Assembly: GCA_947567585.1 (NCBI GenBank)
Contig: CANONE010000002.1
Coordinates: 1-39,109 of the forward strand
From: an uncultured Clostridia bacterium
GTDB lineage: Bacteria > Bacillota > Clostridia > Oscillospirales > Acutalibacteraceae
Reading direction: 5' to 3'
Length of the DNA: 39,109 nt
Shown here: positions 32,281 through 39,109 of the stretch, in pieces
Numbering within the stretch: the first letter of the stretch is position 1
Layout of the letters: each line of letters opens with the position of its first letter
The notes under the pieces: model-generated
What the model was told of the DNA's origin: nothing
The model's database searches: none
What the model saw: only the letters and a program-made list of their open reading frames with translations
Translations under genes and position numbers: made by a program

Positions 32281-32296
32281 CGTTTTGCAAACGAAG
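32278..32296. other. Perfect 8-bp hairpin upstream of hom
   Basis: CTTCGTTT-tgc-AAACGAAG. It has no T run on either strand. The rest of the 328-base hom-PBP gap (32042-32369) is copy H and unassigned sequence; no promoter for hom was evident. Confidence 0.5.
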
Positions 32297-32369
32297 CGGA
32301 TAACTGGGCTTTCTTCTGGTCCTCTCTATTTCTGGGCGGGCTTTCCGTTTTTCCCTGCCCCTCTGCCCG

Positions 32370-34928
32370 TCAACCGGCCGGTATATCCGGCACGTCCGGC
32401 GTGTGGTCTTCCGGCGGCGGGTCGGTGGGCTCGGGTTCGTCTGTCGCGCCGGGATCCTCCGTAGGCTCCGGCGGATCTGTGACAGGGGGAATCGGGTCAA
32501 AGGTAGGCGGCGGATCTGTGGGCTCGGGGGTAGGCGTAGGCTCGTCGCTGGGAGTAGGCGGCGGGTTGGGCGTCATATCCGGACCGCCGCTGGGGGTGGG
32601 CTCTGTGCTGGGGCCCGCGCTGGGATCCACGCTGGGGCTGGCCGAAGGAGAGGCCGAGGGGGCCGCAGACGGCGATGCCGAGGGAGAGGCCGAAGGAGAC
32701 GGGGACACCGTCGGCCCCGCTATATGGTCCGAGCCGCCGTTGCAGGTTCCCGGGGCGTTGCCTGGTTCATACCAGCCGGTAGCGGTGTCAAAGCAGCCGG
32801 AGCCCGCCAGCTTGCCGCTGCTGCGGCAGAAGGTGGTGGAATACACCTGGTCGCTGAGAATCCACTCCTTGCCGGACCAGTCGTAATTCTCCGCCACATG
32901 CTCCATGGCGGCGCGCCAGGTCACCAGATGCGTGCTCTGGTCAATAAGCTCCCGGGGATTGTCGTAGCCGTTCCAAATTCCCGCCACAGCGAAGGGAGTG
33001 GCTCCCACAAAATAAATGTCGTACCCGTCGTCGGTGGTGCCGGTTTTCCCGAAAATCTCCATGCTCATTCCAGCCAGGTAGCCGCCGGTCGCCTCCGGGC
33101 CGTAAATGGGCCCGTGCAGCAGCTTATTCATAATAGTGGCCCGCTCCGGAGTCATCACCTGGGTGCCGGCCATTCCTTCCCGGTTGTCCAGAATAACATT
33201 GTTTTTGTGGTCTTTCACATAATAGTAGGAAATGGGCTTGTGGTAAACCCCGCCATTGGCGAAAATCTGGTACCCCGCCGTCATCTCCTCTACGGTGACG
33301 CCCCAGCTGAGGCCCCCCAGGGCCATGGCGGAGCGGCTGTGGGAGTCATCCTCAGTCAGGGAGGTAAAATGCAGAGACTGGGTCAGCCACTCATAGCACG
33401 CCTCCGGGGTCAGCGTGGTACACAGCTGCGCGGCGGGCGCGTTGATAGACTTTTCAATGGCCTTGTCTACCGTCATATAGTTGGTGTACCTGCCGTTCCA
33501 GTTGGCGGGGCCGGGCTCGCCGCCCTCGCCGTTCCAGTCCGCCAGGGGCTGGTCCTTCAACAGAGTGCCATAGGTTATTTCTCCGCTGCCGATTCCCAAA
33601 GCATAGGGGCTGACGGTTTTCATGGAAGACCCGCACTGGCGCTGGGAATCGGTAGAGCGGCTCTCCAAAAGGCTGCCCTCCCGGGCATACCGGCTGCCGA
33701 TGGTAGCCAGCACCTTGCCGGTATAGGGGTCCATCATAAAGAAGCCCAGCTGGATATCCTCGTCGGCGGGAAGCATGTCCGTGTTGGTAAGGAAGAAGCG
33801 CTCCATATCCGTCTGCATGTCATAGTCCATGGCGCTGTGAATCTCCAGGCCGCCATTATAGATCATGTCCGTGGCATAATTCCAGTCATAGCCATAGCGC
33901 TCCATCAGGTCCACCGCAACCTGGTTGAACATATAGTCAATGTACCAGTTCCACTTCTCGTGGTCCTGATTCTCCTGGTTATCTGTCTCTTCAATTTCCG
34001 CGCCCACGAAATCCATCTGGGCCAATTCCGCCACGGCGGCGTCGTGCTCCGCCTGAGACAGGGGAACCATATGCTCGGTGTCCAATTCGCCGTCTTGGGT
34101 GAGCTTCAGCATACGGTCCAGCACCACCTCCGCCTTTTCTTTCGACTGCTCCGGGAAAAGCAGCGGGTTATACTGGTAGGGGTTCTGGGTAATGCCCGCG
34201 ATCAAGGCGCACTCGGCCAGGGTACAGTCGGTAATGCTCTTGTCAAAGTAGCACCGGGCGGCGGCCTCCACGCCCTGGCACATGCCGCCATAGTTGACGA
34301 TATTCAGATACGCCTCTAGAATCTCGCTTTTGGTATATTTCTCATCCTCAATATTGAGGGCCGTAAAAATCTCTTTGATCTTTCGCAAAATACTGACCTG
34401 GTTCTCATTGGTGATATTTTTAATAAGCTGCTGGGTCAGGGTAGAACCGCCGCCGCCATTGCCCGTATTGGTCAAAAGCTTAAACACCGCGCCCAAGGTG
34501 CCCTTCCAGTCCACCCCATGGTGCTGGTAGAAACGGTGGTCCTCAATGGCGATTTGGGCGGTCTGCATATACTGGGGGATCTCGGAAAGCGGCTTCCAGA
34601 TCCGGTCCTCGCTGCGGGCGATGGTCATGTATTCGGTGGAATTCCCCTGGCCGTCGTCCAGCATAACAAAGCTGGAATAGTTGAGGCTCACAGAGTTGAT
34701 ATCCGGGGGCTCCACATGCCGGAAGCTCAGGATGAAGGAGGCCACCGAGAACATACAGAGTATCCCGGTAATGGCAATAATCCAGAAAAGCGTCTTAAAC
34801 GCCTTCCAGACCATGCCGCCGACGGTTTTCACCGTCGCCCCGGCAGACTGGGTAAACTCTCCTTCCGTACGCCGGCTGGGAGCCTGAAAAGTGGTGGTGG
34901 TATACTTATTGATATCTTCTTTTTTCAC
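32370..34928 (-). CDS. ponA: Class A penicillin-binding protein (PBP1A family)
   Basis: The protein has 852 residues. It is a bifunctional peptidoglycan glycosyltransferase/transpeptidase with one N-terminal membrane helix (residues about 45-72). The GT51 domain has EDHRFYQHHGVD with catalytic E129, and STLTQQLIKN. The transpeptidase has SSMK (S434, K437), SIN and KTGT (K628). The last 110 or so residues are an extracellular low-complexity tail rich in Pro, Ser, Ala, Thr and acidic residues, with SPSASPSA repeats. GTG 34928 follows GGAGG by about ten bases. Confidence 0.95.
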   Translation of the reverse strand: MKKEDINKYTTTTFQAPSRRTEGEFTQSAGATVKTVGGMVWKAFKTLFWIIAITGILCMFSVASFILSFRHVEPPDINSVSLNYSSFVMLDDGQGNSTEYMTIARSEDRIWKPLSEIPQYMQTAQIAIEDHRFYQHHGVDWKGTLGAVFKLLTNTGNGGGGSTLTQQLIKNITNENQVSILRKIKEIFTALNIEDEKYTKSEILEAYLNIVNYGGMCQGVEAAARCYFDKSITDCTLAECALIAGITQNPYQYNPLLFPEQSKEKAEVVLDRMLKLTQDGELDTEHMVPLSQAEHDAAVAELAQMDFVGAEIEETDNQENQDHEKWNWYIDYMFNQVAVDLMERYGYDWNYATDMIYNGGLEIHSAMDYDMQTDMERFFLTNTDMLPADEDIQLGFFMMDPYTGKVLATIGSRYAREGSLLESRSTDSQRQCGSSMKTVSPYALGIGSGEITYGTLLKDQPLADWNGEGGEPGPANWNGRYTNYMTVDKAIEKSINAPAAQLCTTLTPEACYEWLTQSLHFTSLTEDDSHSRSAMALGGLSWGVTVEEMTAGYQIFANGGVYHKPISYYYVKDHKNNVILDNREGMAGTQVMTPERATIMNKLLHGPIYGPEATGGYLAGMSMEIFGKTGTTDDGYDIYFVGATPFAVAGIWNGYDNPRELIDQSTHLVTWRAAMEHVAENYDWSGKEWILSDQVYSTTFCRSSGKLAGSGCFDTATGWYEPGNAPGTCNGGSDHIAGPTVSPSPSASPSASPSAAPSASPSASPSVDPSAGPSTEPTPSGGPDMTPNPPPTPSDEPTPTPEPTDPPPTFDPIPPVTDPPEPTEDPGATDEPEPTDPPPEDHTPDVPDIPAG
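32400..32720 (-). repeat. Low-complexity coding repeat in the PBP tail
   Basis: Short in-frame repeats encode SPSASPSA-like and PTPEPTDPP-like units at the C-terminus of the PBP. Their length is likely variable between strains. Confidence 0.8.
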
Positions 34929-35030
34929 TTGTATTGTTCCTCCATACGCTTTCTGCCGGTTTCACTATTCATTATGATCCAAACAGCGATACATATTGCC
35001 CCATTCCGAAAAAACATCTTCCTTTGATTA

Positions 35031-35049
35031 GCGCCGGGAAAAACGGCGC
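35031..35049. other. Short hairpin before the BofC-like gene
   Basis: GCGCCG-ggaaaaa-CGGCGC lies 24 bases before the start codon. It could affect translation; there is no T run. Confidence 0.4.
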
Positions 35050-35072
35050 ATACTAGGTTCGAGGTGGTGCAT

Positions 35073-35468
35073 ATGACGCAGAAAAACTATAAATCCTGGA
35101 CGCTGGCCTTTTTGATTGTAACAGTCGCCGCTTTGGTGGTAACGGCCGCCATGCTCTCCCTTAAAAAGGACGTTCTGGCCGTGCAGGGAGCCCCGCAGCC
35201 CAAGCCGGACCAAGCTGATACTGTGTATTATACCCCAAACCCCTTGGCAAGTCAAGGGAACAGCGGCGGCGAAGAACTTTCCGGAGGCTATTACATCACA
35301 ATTTATAAAGGCCATGTAGGCGCTTTCAAGGCCGGGGAAGCCCAGCCGGTGCTCACCGCCCCGGCCGAAGTCTACCTGCTACCTAAAGAAGACCTGGAGC
35401 TTCTGCGCCGGGGCATTTGGGCCAAAGACCTGAAAGAAGCCCGCGGCATCCTAGAAGATTACGAATAA
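35073..35468 (+). CDS. Membrane-anchored BofC C-domain-like protein
   Basis: The protein has 131 residues. I chose the ATG at 35073 because GAGG lies eight bases upstream. There is one N-terminal membrane helix (LAFLIVTVAALVVTAAML), then a short linker and a beta/alpha domain with GYYITIYKGHVGAF and AEVYLLPKEDLELLRRGI. This fold pattern resembles the C-terminal domain of BofC, which in Bacillus restrains SpoIVB signalling during sporulation. Here it lacks the N-terminal BofC domain. Such stand-alone proteins are common in Clostridia. Confidence 0.65.
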   Translation: MTQKNYKSWTLAFLIVTVAALVVTAAMLSLKKDVLAVQGAPQPKPDQADTVYYTPNPLASQGNSGGEELSGGYYITIYKGHVGAFKAGEAQPVLTAPAEVYLLPKEDLELLRRGIWAKDLKEARGILEDYE

Positions 35469-35562
35469 AAAAGATCCCCCAAAAACCGCGCCCCCAGGGC
35501 CTTTCCCGCCAGCCGTATATCCGAAAGCAAAGCTTTTACTGGAAAAAATGGGACAAAAGGGC

Positions 35563-35591
35563 TGTTCAAACAGGCAAAAATAGATTATAAT
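35563..35591 (+). promoter_or_regulatory. Candidate promoter of the GGDEF gene
   Basis: A perfect -10 TATAAT (35586-35591) stands 17 bp from a weak -35 TGTTCA (35563-35568). It lies about 55 bases before the start. Confidence 0.5.
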
Positions 35592-35647
35592 TTGAGTGGC
35601 CCTTTGAAGGAAAGGGTATTTTAGGAGTATGGCGGGAGGAATTGTGT

Positions 35648-37042
35648 GTGAACGAGGAAAAGGGCGCGATGAAAAGACCGGTGAGGGGAGTAAAGGTACG
35701 CAGTATCAATTTCCTCATGATTTTTCTTTCTGTTATCCTGTATGTGGCGCTGCTGGTTATTACCTGTCAGGCCGCGTCGGATTATAAAGCGATGGCAAGG
35801 GCCACCGAAACCTACATCGCCTGCCAGGAAAACGCAGCCCTGGTTTCAGACGGTTCGGACTATTTGACAGAGCAGGTCCGGCTGTTCACCGTGAATCTGG
35901 ACCCGGCGTATGCGGATAACTATTTTCAGGAGATCCATACCACCCGCCGCCGCCAGCGGGCTCTGGAACAGCTGGACCAGCAGGGGAGCCCGCACGCCCG
36001 GGATTATTTGGAGACGGCGCTGAACCATTCCAACCAGCTGATGGAGCGGGAAATCTATGCCATGCGTCTGGCTGCGGAGTCCCAGGGGATGGATTTGTCC
36101 TCCTTCCCTTCGGAACTGTCCGATGCCAAGATTTCTCCCTCTGACAGCGCCCTTTCTCAGTCCCGAAAGCTGGACGAGGCCCGGGAATTGGTTTTCGGTT
36201 CGGAATATCAGGCGAAAAAGATGCTGATTACCAGCAATATCGATTACTTTCTCGCGGATGTTCTGGATTCTACCCAGGGGGCCCACCATTCCACTATGGA
36301 AGATTTAAACCACACCATGCTTTTAGAGCGGATCTTTTTCAGCCTGCTGTTTGTGGGAAACGTGATGGTCTTTCTGATGATTATCTTCCTGATCGTAAAG
36401 CCCCTGCAAGTATATGTCAACTGCATCAAAGAAGAGAAGCTGATGGAGATTACAGGGGCGTATGAGTTTAAATATCTTGCGCTTACATATAACGATATCT
36501 ACGAACTCAACGCCGCCAACCGGGTTTTACTGCGCCATCGGGCAGAACATGATTCCCTGACGGGCGTTATGAACCGGGGGGCCTTCCAGCAGATCCGGGA
36601 GGTGCTTCGGGTCAAACAGGGGCCGCTGGCCCTGCTGCTTCTGGATTTGGACCGGTTTAAGCGGATCAACGACGGCTGGGGGCGCCCAATGGGGGACCAA
36701 ATTTTAAAGAAGGTTGCCAAGCTGCTGCAAGAGAGCTTTCGCGCCACGGACTTTCTGGCCCGGCTGGAAGGGGATGTATTTGCCGCCATTCTCACGGATG
36801 TGGATCCCGGCCAGCAGGAAATGATTGAGAAAAAAATCCTCGCGATAAACGACGTGCTGCTGAACCCCACCGACGGCCTGCCGCCGGTCTCTCTCAGCGT
36901 GGGCGGCGCTTTTTCGGATTCCGGCTTTAACGACAGCCTGTATGGCCACGCCGGCACGGCGCTTCATCACATGAAGGCAAACGGCCGGCGGGGCTGCCGG
37001 TTTTACTGGGAAGGAATGGCCATGGTGCTGAGCGGCCATTGA
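35648..37042 (+). CDS. Membrane-bound GGDEF-domain protein with degenerate signature
   Basis: The protein has 464 residues; GTG 35648 has GGAGG eight bases upstream. Membrane helices near residues 19-43 and 230-255 flank an extracytoplasmic helical sensor of about 185 residues. The cytoplasmic GGDEF domain has HDSLTGVMNRGAF and LLLLDLDRFKRIND. However, the active-site loop reads E374-G375-D376-V377-F378 in place of GGDEF, and the following GHxxGD-type segment is GRPMGD. The missing glycine and glutamate suggest it cannot make cyclic di-GMP. It may bind GTP or signal by contact instead. Confidence 0.85.
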   Translation: MNEEKGAMKRPVRGVKVRSINFLMIFLSVILYVALLVITCQAASDYKAMARATETYIACQENAALVSDGSDYLTEQVRLFTVNLDPAYADNYFQEIHTTRRRQRALEQLDQQGSPHARDYLETALNHSNQLMEREIYAMRLAAESQGMDLSSFPSELSDAKISPSDSALSQSRKLDEARELVFGSEYQAKKMLITSNIDYFLADVLDSTQGAHHSTMEDLNHTMLLERIFFSLLFVGNVMVFLMIIFLIVKPLQVYVNCIKEEKLMEITGAYEFKYLALTYNDIYELNAANRVLLRHRAEHDSLTGVMNRGAFQQIREVLRVKQGPLALLLLDLDRFKRINDGWGRPMGDQILKKVAKLLQESFRATDFLARLEGDVFAAILTDVDPGQQEMIEKKILAINDVLLNPTDGLPPVSLSVGGAFSDSGFNDSLYGHAGTALHHMKANGRRGCRFYWEGMAMVLSGH

Positions 37043-37093
37043 TCAAGCCCTAAAACCGCCGCGGCGCTTGACTTCCCAGCCGAGGGCGCGTTG

Positions 37094-37140
37094 GAAAAAA
37101 GGAAGCCTCCCGGGCTCTTGGCGGAAGAATCCGGGAGGCT
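37094..37140 (-). terminator. Terminator of ribU
   Basis: AGCCTCCCGG and CCGGGAGGCT (10 bp perfect) flank a 17-base loop. On the minus strand the stem is followed by TCCTTTTTTCC. It lies 32 bases past the ribU stop. Confidence 0.8.
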
Positions 37141-37171
37141 CTGCTCTAAACGGGCCGCTTGCATGCGCCTT

Positions 37172-37756
37172 CTATTTTCCTTTGATAATAGGGGAAATCT
37201 TTTTATAAATCAGGAAGGTGACCGCGACGCTTATAAGCCCCTTGCAGAAGGTAAAGGGCATATTAAACCAGATGAGAGCGTCCAGAAGGCTGTCTACATG
37301 GGGGTTGATCAGCTGATAGGCTCCGATAATCGCTTCCATGGGCATGAACAGCGTGTAGACCGGATATGTAATGAAGTAATTGGCCGGCAGGCTGGCCACA
37401 GCCATGGCCGCAGCCCCGGCGAGAGAGCCAATCAGAGCCCCCTTCCGGCTTTTGCTGGCTTTATAGATTAGGCCGGCGGGGAGCACAAAGGCCGTGCCCA
37501 GCAGAAAATTGGAGAGCTCCCCTACGCCACCGGTGCTGGTGGCCAGCAGATGCACCAAATTTTTAATGAGGCACACCGCCACGCCGCTTAAGGGGCCCAT
37601 ACTAAAAGCCGCAATTAAGGCGGGCAGCTCGGACACGTCCAGCTGAATGAAATTGGGCATAAGGGGCACGCTAAAGGCCACGAACATCAGCGCCGCGGCC
37701 ACGGCTCCCAAAATGGCGGTAACCGCCAGCTTGCGTGTGTTGACTCTTTTTGTCAT
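37172..37756 (-). CDS. ribU: Riboflavin ECF transporter substrate-binding subunit RibU
   Basis: The protein has 194 residues and about six membrane helices. The N-terminal TRKLAVTAILGAVAAALMF holds the alanine-rich helix used for docking to the EcfT subunit. GPLSGVAVCLIKNLVHLL and the NPH motif are typical of RibU. The FMN riboswitch immediately upstream makes riboflavin the near-certain ligand. The ATPase and EcfT parts are elsewhere. AAAGGGATGG precedes the ATG. Confidence 0.94.
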   Translation of the reverse strand: MTKRVNTRKLAVTAILGAVAAALMFVAFSVPLMPNFIQLDVSELPALIAAFSMGPLSGVAVCLIKNLVHLLATSTGGVGELSNFLLGTAFVLPAGLIYKASKSRKGALIGSLAGAAAMAVASLPANYFITYPVYTLFMPMEAIIGAYQLINPHVDSLLDALIWFNMPFTFCKGLISVAVTFLIYKKISPIIKGK

Positions 37757-37794
37757 AGTGAAACCATCCCTTTCAGAATTTTCTGCAAAGGGTC

Positions 37795-37828
37795 AAAAAA
37801 TCCCCGGAACGCCAAAAGCGCCCGGGGA
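37795..37828 (-). terminator. Riboswitch-controlled terminator
   Basis: On the minus strand CCCCGGGCGC pairs with GGCGTTCCGGGG across a TTTT loop, followed by ATTTTTT. It stands between the FMN aptamer and ribU and is the expression platform. Confidence 0.88.
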
Positions 37829-37869
37829 AAGCGGCAAGACAAAGCGCCGGGAGCCGCCAGCTCCCGCCG

Positions 37870-37999
37870 TCATCTTCTCTCATCCGGACTTTACCGTCGG
37901 TACTGGAATCCCACCAGTTCGGCAAAGAGCGCGCAACCCCGCGCCTTCGCTCGCAGACTTTCACTGCCGGCCAGGAATTTCACCTTGCCCCGAAGACCT
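37870..37999 (-). promoter_or_regulatory. FMN riboswitch (RFN element)
   Basis: Read on the minus strand it has the conserved blocks in order: TCTTCGGGGCAAGGTGAAAT, TCCTGGCCGGCAGT, AAAGTCTGCGAGCG, GAACTGGTGGGATTCCAGTA, CCGACGGTAAAGTCCGGATG and GAGAGAAGATGA. Binding of FMN should favour the downstream terminator and shut off ribU. Confidence 0.95.
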
Positions 38000-38012
38000 T
38001 TTGCTTTTCTTC

Positions 38013-38041
38013 ATTGTACCCCAACGCCCCGGTTTTGTCAA
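38013..38041 (-). promoter_or_regulatory. SigA promoter of the riboswitch-ribU transcript
   Basis: On the minus strand -35 TTGACA (38036-38041), 17 bp, -10 TACAAT (38013-38018). Confidence 0.9.
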
Positions 38042-38059
38042 GCGTTTGCGTTTGCGGAT

Positions 38060-38228
38060 AGCGGGAACCATGTCCATCCTTTTGAAACCCGAAACGGCCA
38101 TCGGTTTGCACGAACCGCTTGAAGGTTCCGGGTTTTTCTCAGAAAGCGCCTGCTCCGCCGGACAGCGATGGGCCGCAATAACCCGGAGCAGCAACGACGC
38201 CCCCATGGCGGAGGCGTCGTTTTTATTG
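38060..38228 (+). ncRNA. Candidate structured RNA ending in a terminator
   Basis: There is no gene here, yet the plus strand shows nested pairings. GGAACC (38064) pairs with GGTTCC (38124), AAACCCG with CGGGTTT, CGGTT with AACCG, and CTGCTCCG (38150) with CGGAGCAG (38184). These are followed by the terminator AACGACGCC/GGCGTCGTT with a T run (38193-38225). No plus-strand gene lies upstream to use that terminator. No convincing promoter was seen. Confidence 0.35.
38193..38227 (+). terminator. Plus-strand terminator without an upstream gene
   Basis: AACGACGCC pairs with GGCGTCGTT around an 11-base loop, followed by TTTTATT. There is no T run on the other strand. Confidence 0.65.
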
Positions 38229-38302
38229 TGAGTGGAAGTTTCGTAAAAGTATGGTTAGATAAACCGTTGAAATTGAATTGAATTTCTCGTATTTTGCCTT
38301 CT

Positions 38303-38378
38303 TCATTAAAAAACTGCATGTCCCTTGCCAAAGCCGGATTTGTCTGGCGGGCCAGGGATGTGCAGTTTCCTTTTTAAA
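38303..38378 (-). terminator. Terminator of the LacI-type gene
   Basis: AACTGCA and TGCAGTT, extended by TCCCT/AGGGA and GGC/GCC pairs, form a long stem. On the minus strand it is followed by TTTTTTAATG. It lies just past the regulator stop and could also work on the plus strand (TTTCCTTTTT). Confidence 0.75.
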
Positions 38379-38393
38379 AAACAAGGCTGGGCG

Positions 38394-39109
38394 CTATTTT
38401 CCGCTTTCGATTTTTGAAGCGCCGGTCCGGTCCATAACCGAGCTTCGCTCAACAATTTCAATATCAAATATATATTTATCTTCGCAGGGCGCCCCGCAGC
38501 GCAGCCGCTCGATAATTTCTACCGCCTTCTCCCCTATGCCGCGAAAATTCTGCTTTACCGACGTGATGGGAACCGGCATAAGTTGACAAATACCGCGGTT
38601 ATCCACCCCTGTGATGGAAAGGGTCTCGGGAATGGGGATATCCAGCGCCAGCGCCTCCCGCTCTATATGCGTCGCGCAGGTATCGTTTATGCAGACAATG
38701 GCGGTAGGCGGCTCGGGCAGGGACATCAACCGCCGCAAAGCCCGCCGGGTAGAGTTTTCATCCGGAGCTTCCTCGTTAGACGGAGAAGGCGCTAGGATTT
38801 CCACAAACAACTCCTCTTGGGGAATGAGCTGGTGATCAATCAAAGCCTGAATATACCCCTTAAACCGCTCCCCTTCCGTCCACTTCTGTCTGATGGAGGT
38901 TCCACAGAAAGCAATCCGGGTGTGCCCCTTGGAAATCACATAGTCTGTAACTTGGCGCATTGCTTTCTGGTTGTCGGCGGAAACACAGGGCGCGTGAATA
39001 CCGACTTTGGGAAAATCCAAGAATACCAAGGGCTTGTGCTGGATCTGAATCCTGGAAAAGACGTCGATGTTTTCATACATGCCGGTAGGCCAGATAATAA
39101 ACCCCTGGG
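38394..39109 (-). CDS. LacI-type transcriptional regulator, N-terminus beyond the window
   Basis: About 238 residues lie in the window; the frame stays open to the right edge (GFIIWPTGMYENIDVFSRI), so the start and DNA-binding domain are outside. The visible part is a periplasmic-binding-protein-like ligand domain: KPLVFLDFPKVGIHAP, VTDYVISKGHTRIAFCG, PPTAIVCINDTCATHI and PETLSITGVDN. The family senses sugars. The missing N-terminus could be LacI or GntR type. The sugar cannot be told from the sequence. Confidence 0.88.
   Translation of the reverse strand, partial: QGFIIWPTGMYENIDVFSRIQIQHKPLVFLDFPKVGIHAPCVSADNQKAMRQVTDYVISKGHTRIAFCGTSIRQKWTEGERFKGYIQALIDHQLIPQEELFVEILAPSPSNEEAPDENSTRRALRRLMSLPEPPTAIVCINDTCATHIEREALALDIPIPETLSITGVDNRGICQLMPVPITSVKQNFRGIGEKAVEIIERLRCGAPCEDKYIFDIEIVERSSVMDRTGASKIESGK

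Noticed and set aside
32403..34319. 638-codon plus-strand ORF opposite the class A PBP
   Set aside because: Low-complexity antisense shadow with no recognisable motifs; the PBP motifs on the minus strand are unambiguous.
38038..38331. 97-codon minus-strand ORF upstream of the riboswitch
   Set aside because: It runs through the LacI terminator hairpin and lacks a ribosome site; its 3' end reaches the ribU promoter.
1..39109. CRISPR arrays, tRNA or rRNA genes, insertion sequences
   Set aside because: I saw no regularly spaced direct repeats, cloverleaf sequences, rRNA segments or transposase frames anywhere in the window.

Overview
The window reads as chromosome of a GC-rich, spore-forming, low-motility-content Clostridium-type Firmicute (Oscillospiraceae/Acutalibacteraceae-like is my guess). 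The grounds are spoIIGA-sigE, gerW (ytfJ) and dacB-type genes, strong AGGAGG ribosome sites with frequent TTG/GTG starts, consensus SigA promoters, and gene orders known from Firmicutes (DUF512-der, yceD-rpmF, scpA-scpB...dacB...rluB). Most genes are housekeeping and lie on the minus strand.

Layout. 1-5.5 kb: der (cut by the window edge), a DUF512 radical-SAM protein, rpmF, yceD-like, a small P-loop protein and pgi. 5.6-6.8 kb: a D,D-carboxypeptidase. 6.9-15.6 kb: a compact, uninterrupted, translationally coupled minus-strand cassette of phage structural genes of the PBSX/Mu-like contractile type. In transcription order it has portal, prohead protease, cement protein, major capsid, two head-tail connectors, a tail-terminator-like protein, a 27-residue coupled ORF, LysM protein, hub (gpD/XkdQ-like), gpV-like protein, gp25-like protein, baseplate J and a YmfQ-like protein. 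It lacks terminase, sheath, an obvious tube, tape measure, fibres, lysis genes, integrase and repressor. It has its own promoter overlapping a 9-bp palindrome, and its own terminator. This is the most unusual thing in the window.

15.8-19.3 kb: a cytoplasmic GH78 alpha-L-rhamnosidase, then a divergent pair of a 70-residue membrane protein and an XRE regulator. 19.5-21.1 kb: spoIIGA-sigE, with a promoter whose -35/-10 spacing is stretched to 21 bp. 21.1-26.6 kb: a minus-strand run from a site-2-protease-like gene through scpA, scpB, DUF2953, gerW and dacB to rluB. 26.6-28.0 kb: rpmB, mscS and a small acidic protein. 28.4-32.0 kb: hom, thrB and lysC (threonine/lysine branch). 32.4-37.0 kb: class A PBP with a Pro/Ser/Thr tail, a BofC-C-domain-like membrane protein and a membrane-anchored GGDEF protein with a broken signature. 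37.2-38.0 kb: ribU under an FMN riboswitch with a terminator. 38.4 kb to the end: a partial LacI-type regulator.

A second theme is a dispersed intergenic repeat: about nine full or partial copies of a modular hairpin element lie between genes. Hairpin arms differ between copies but keep pairing. One copy sits inside the phage cassette, suggesting that the cassette is a long-term resident.
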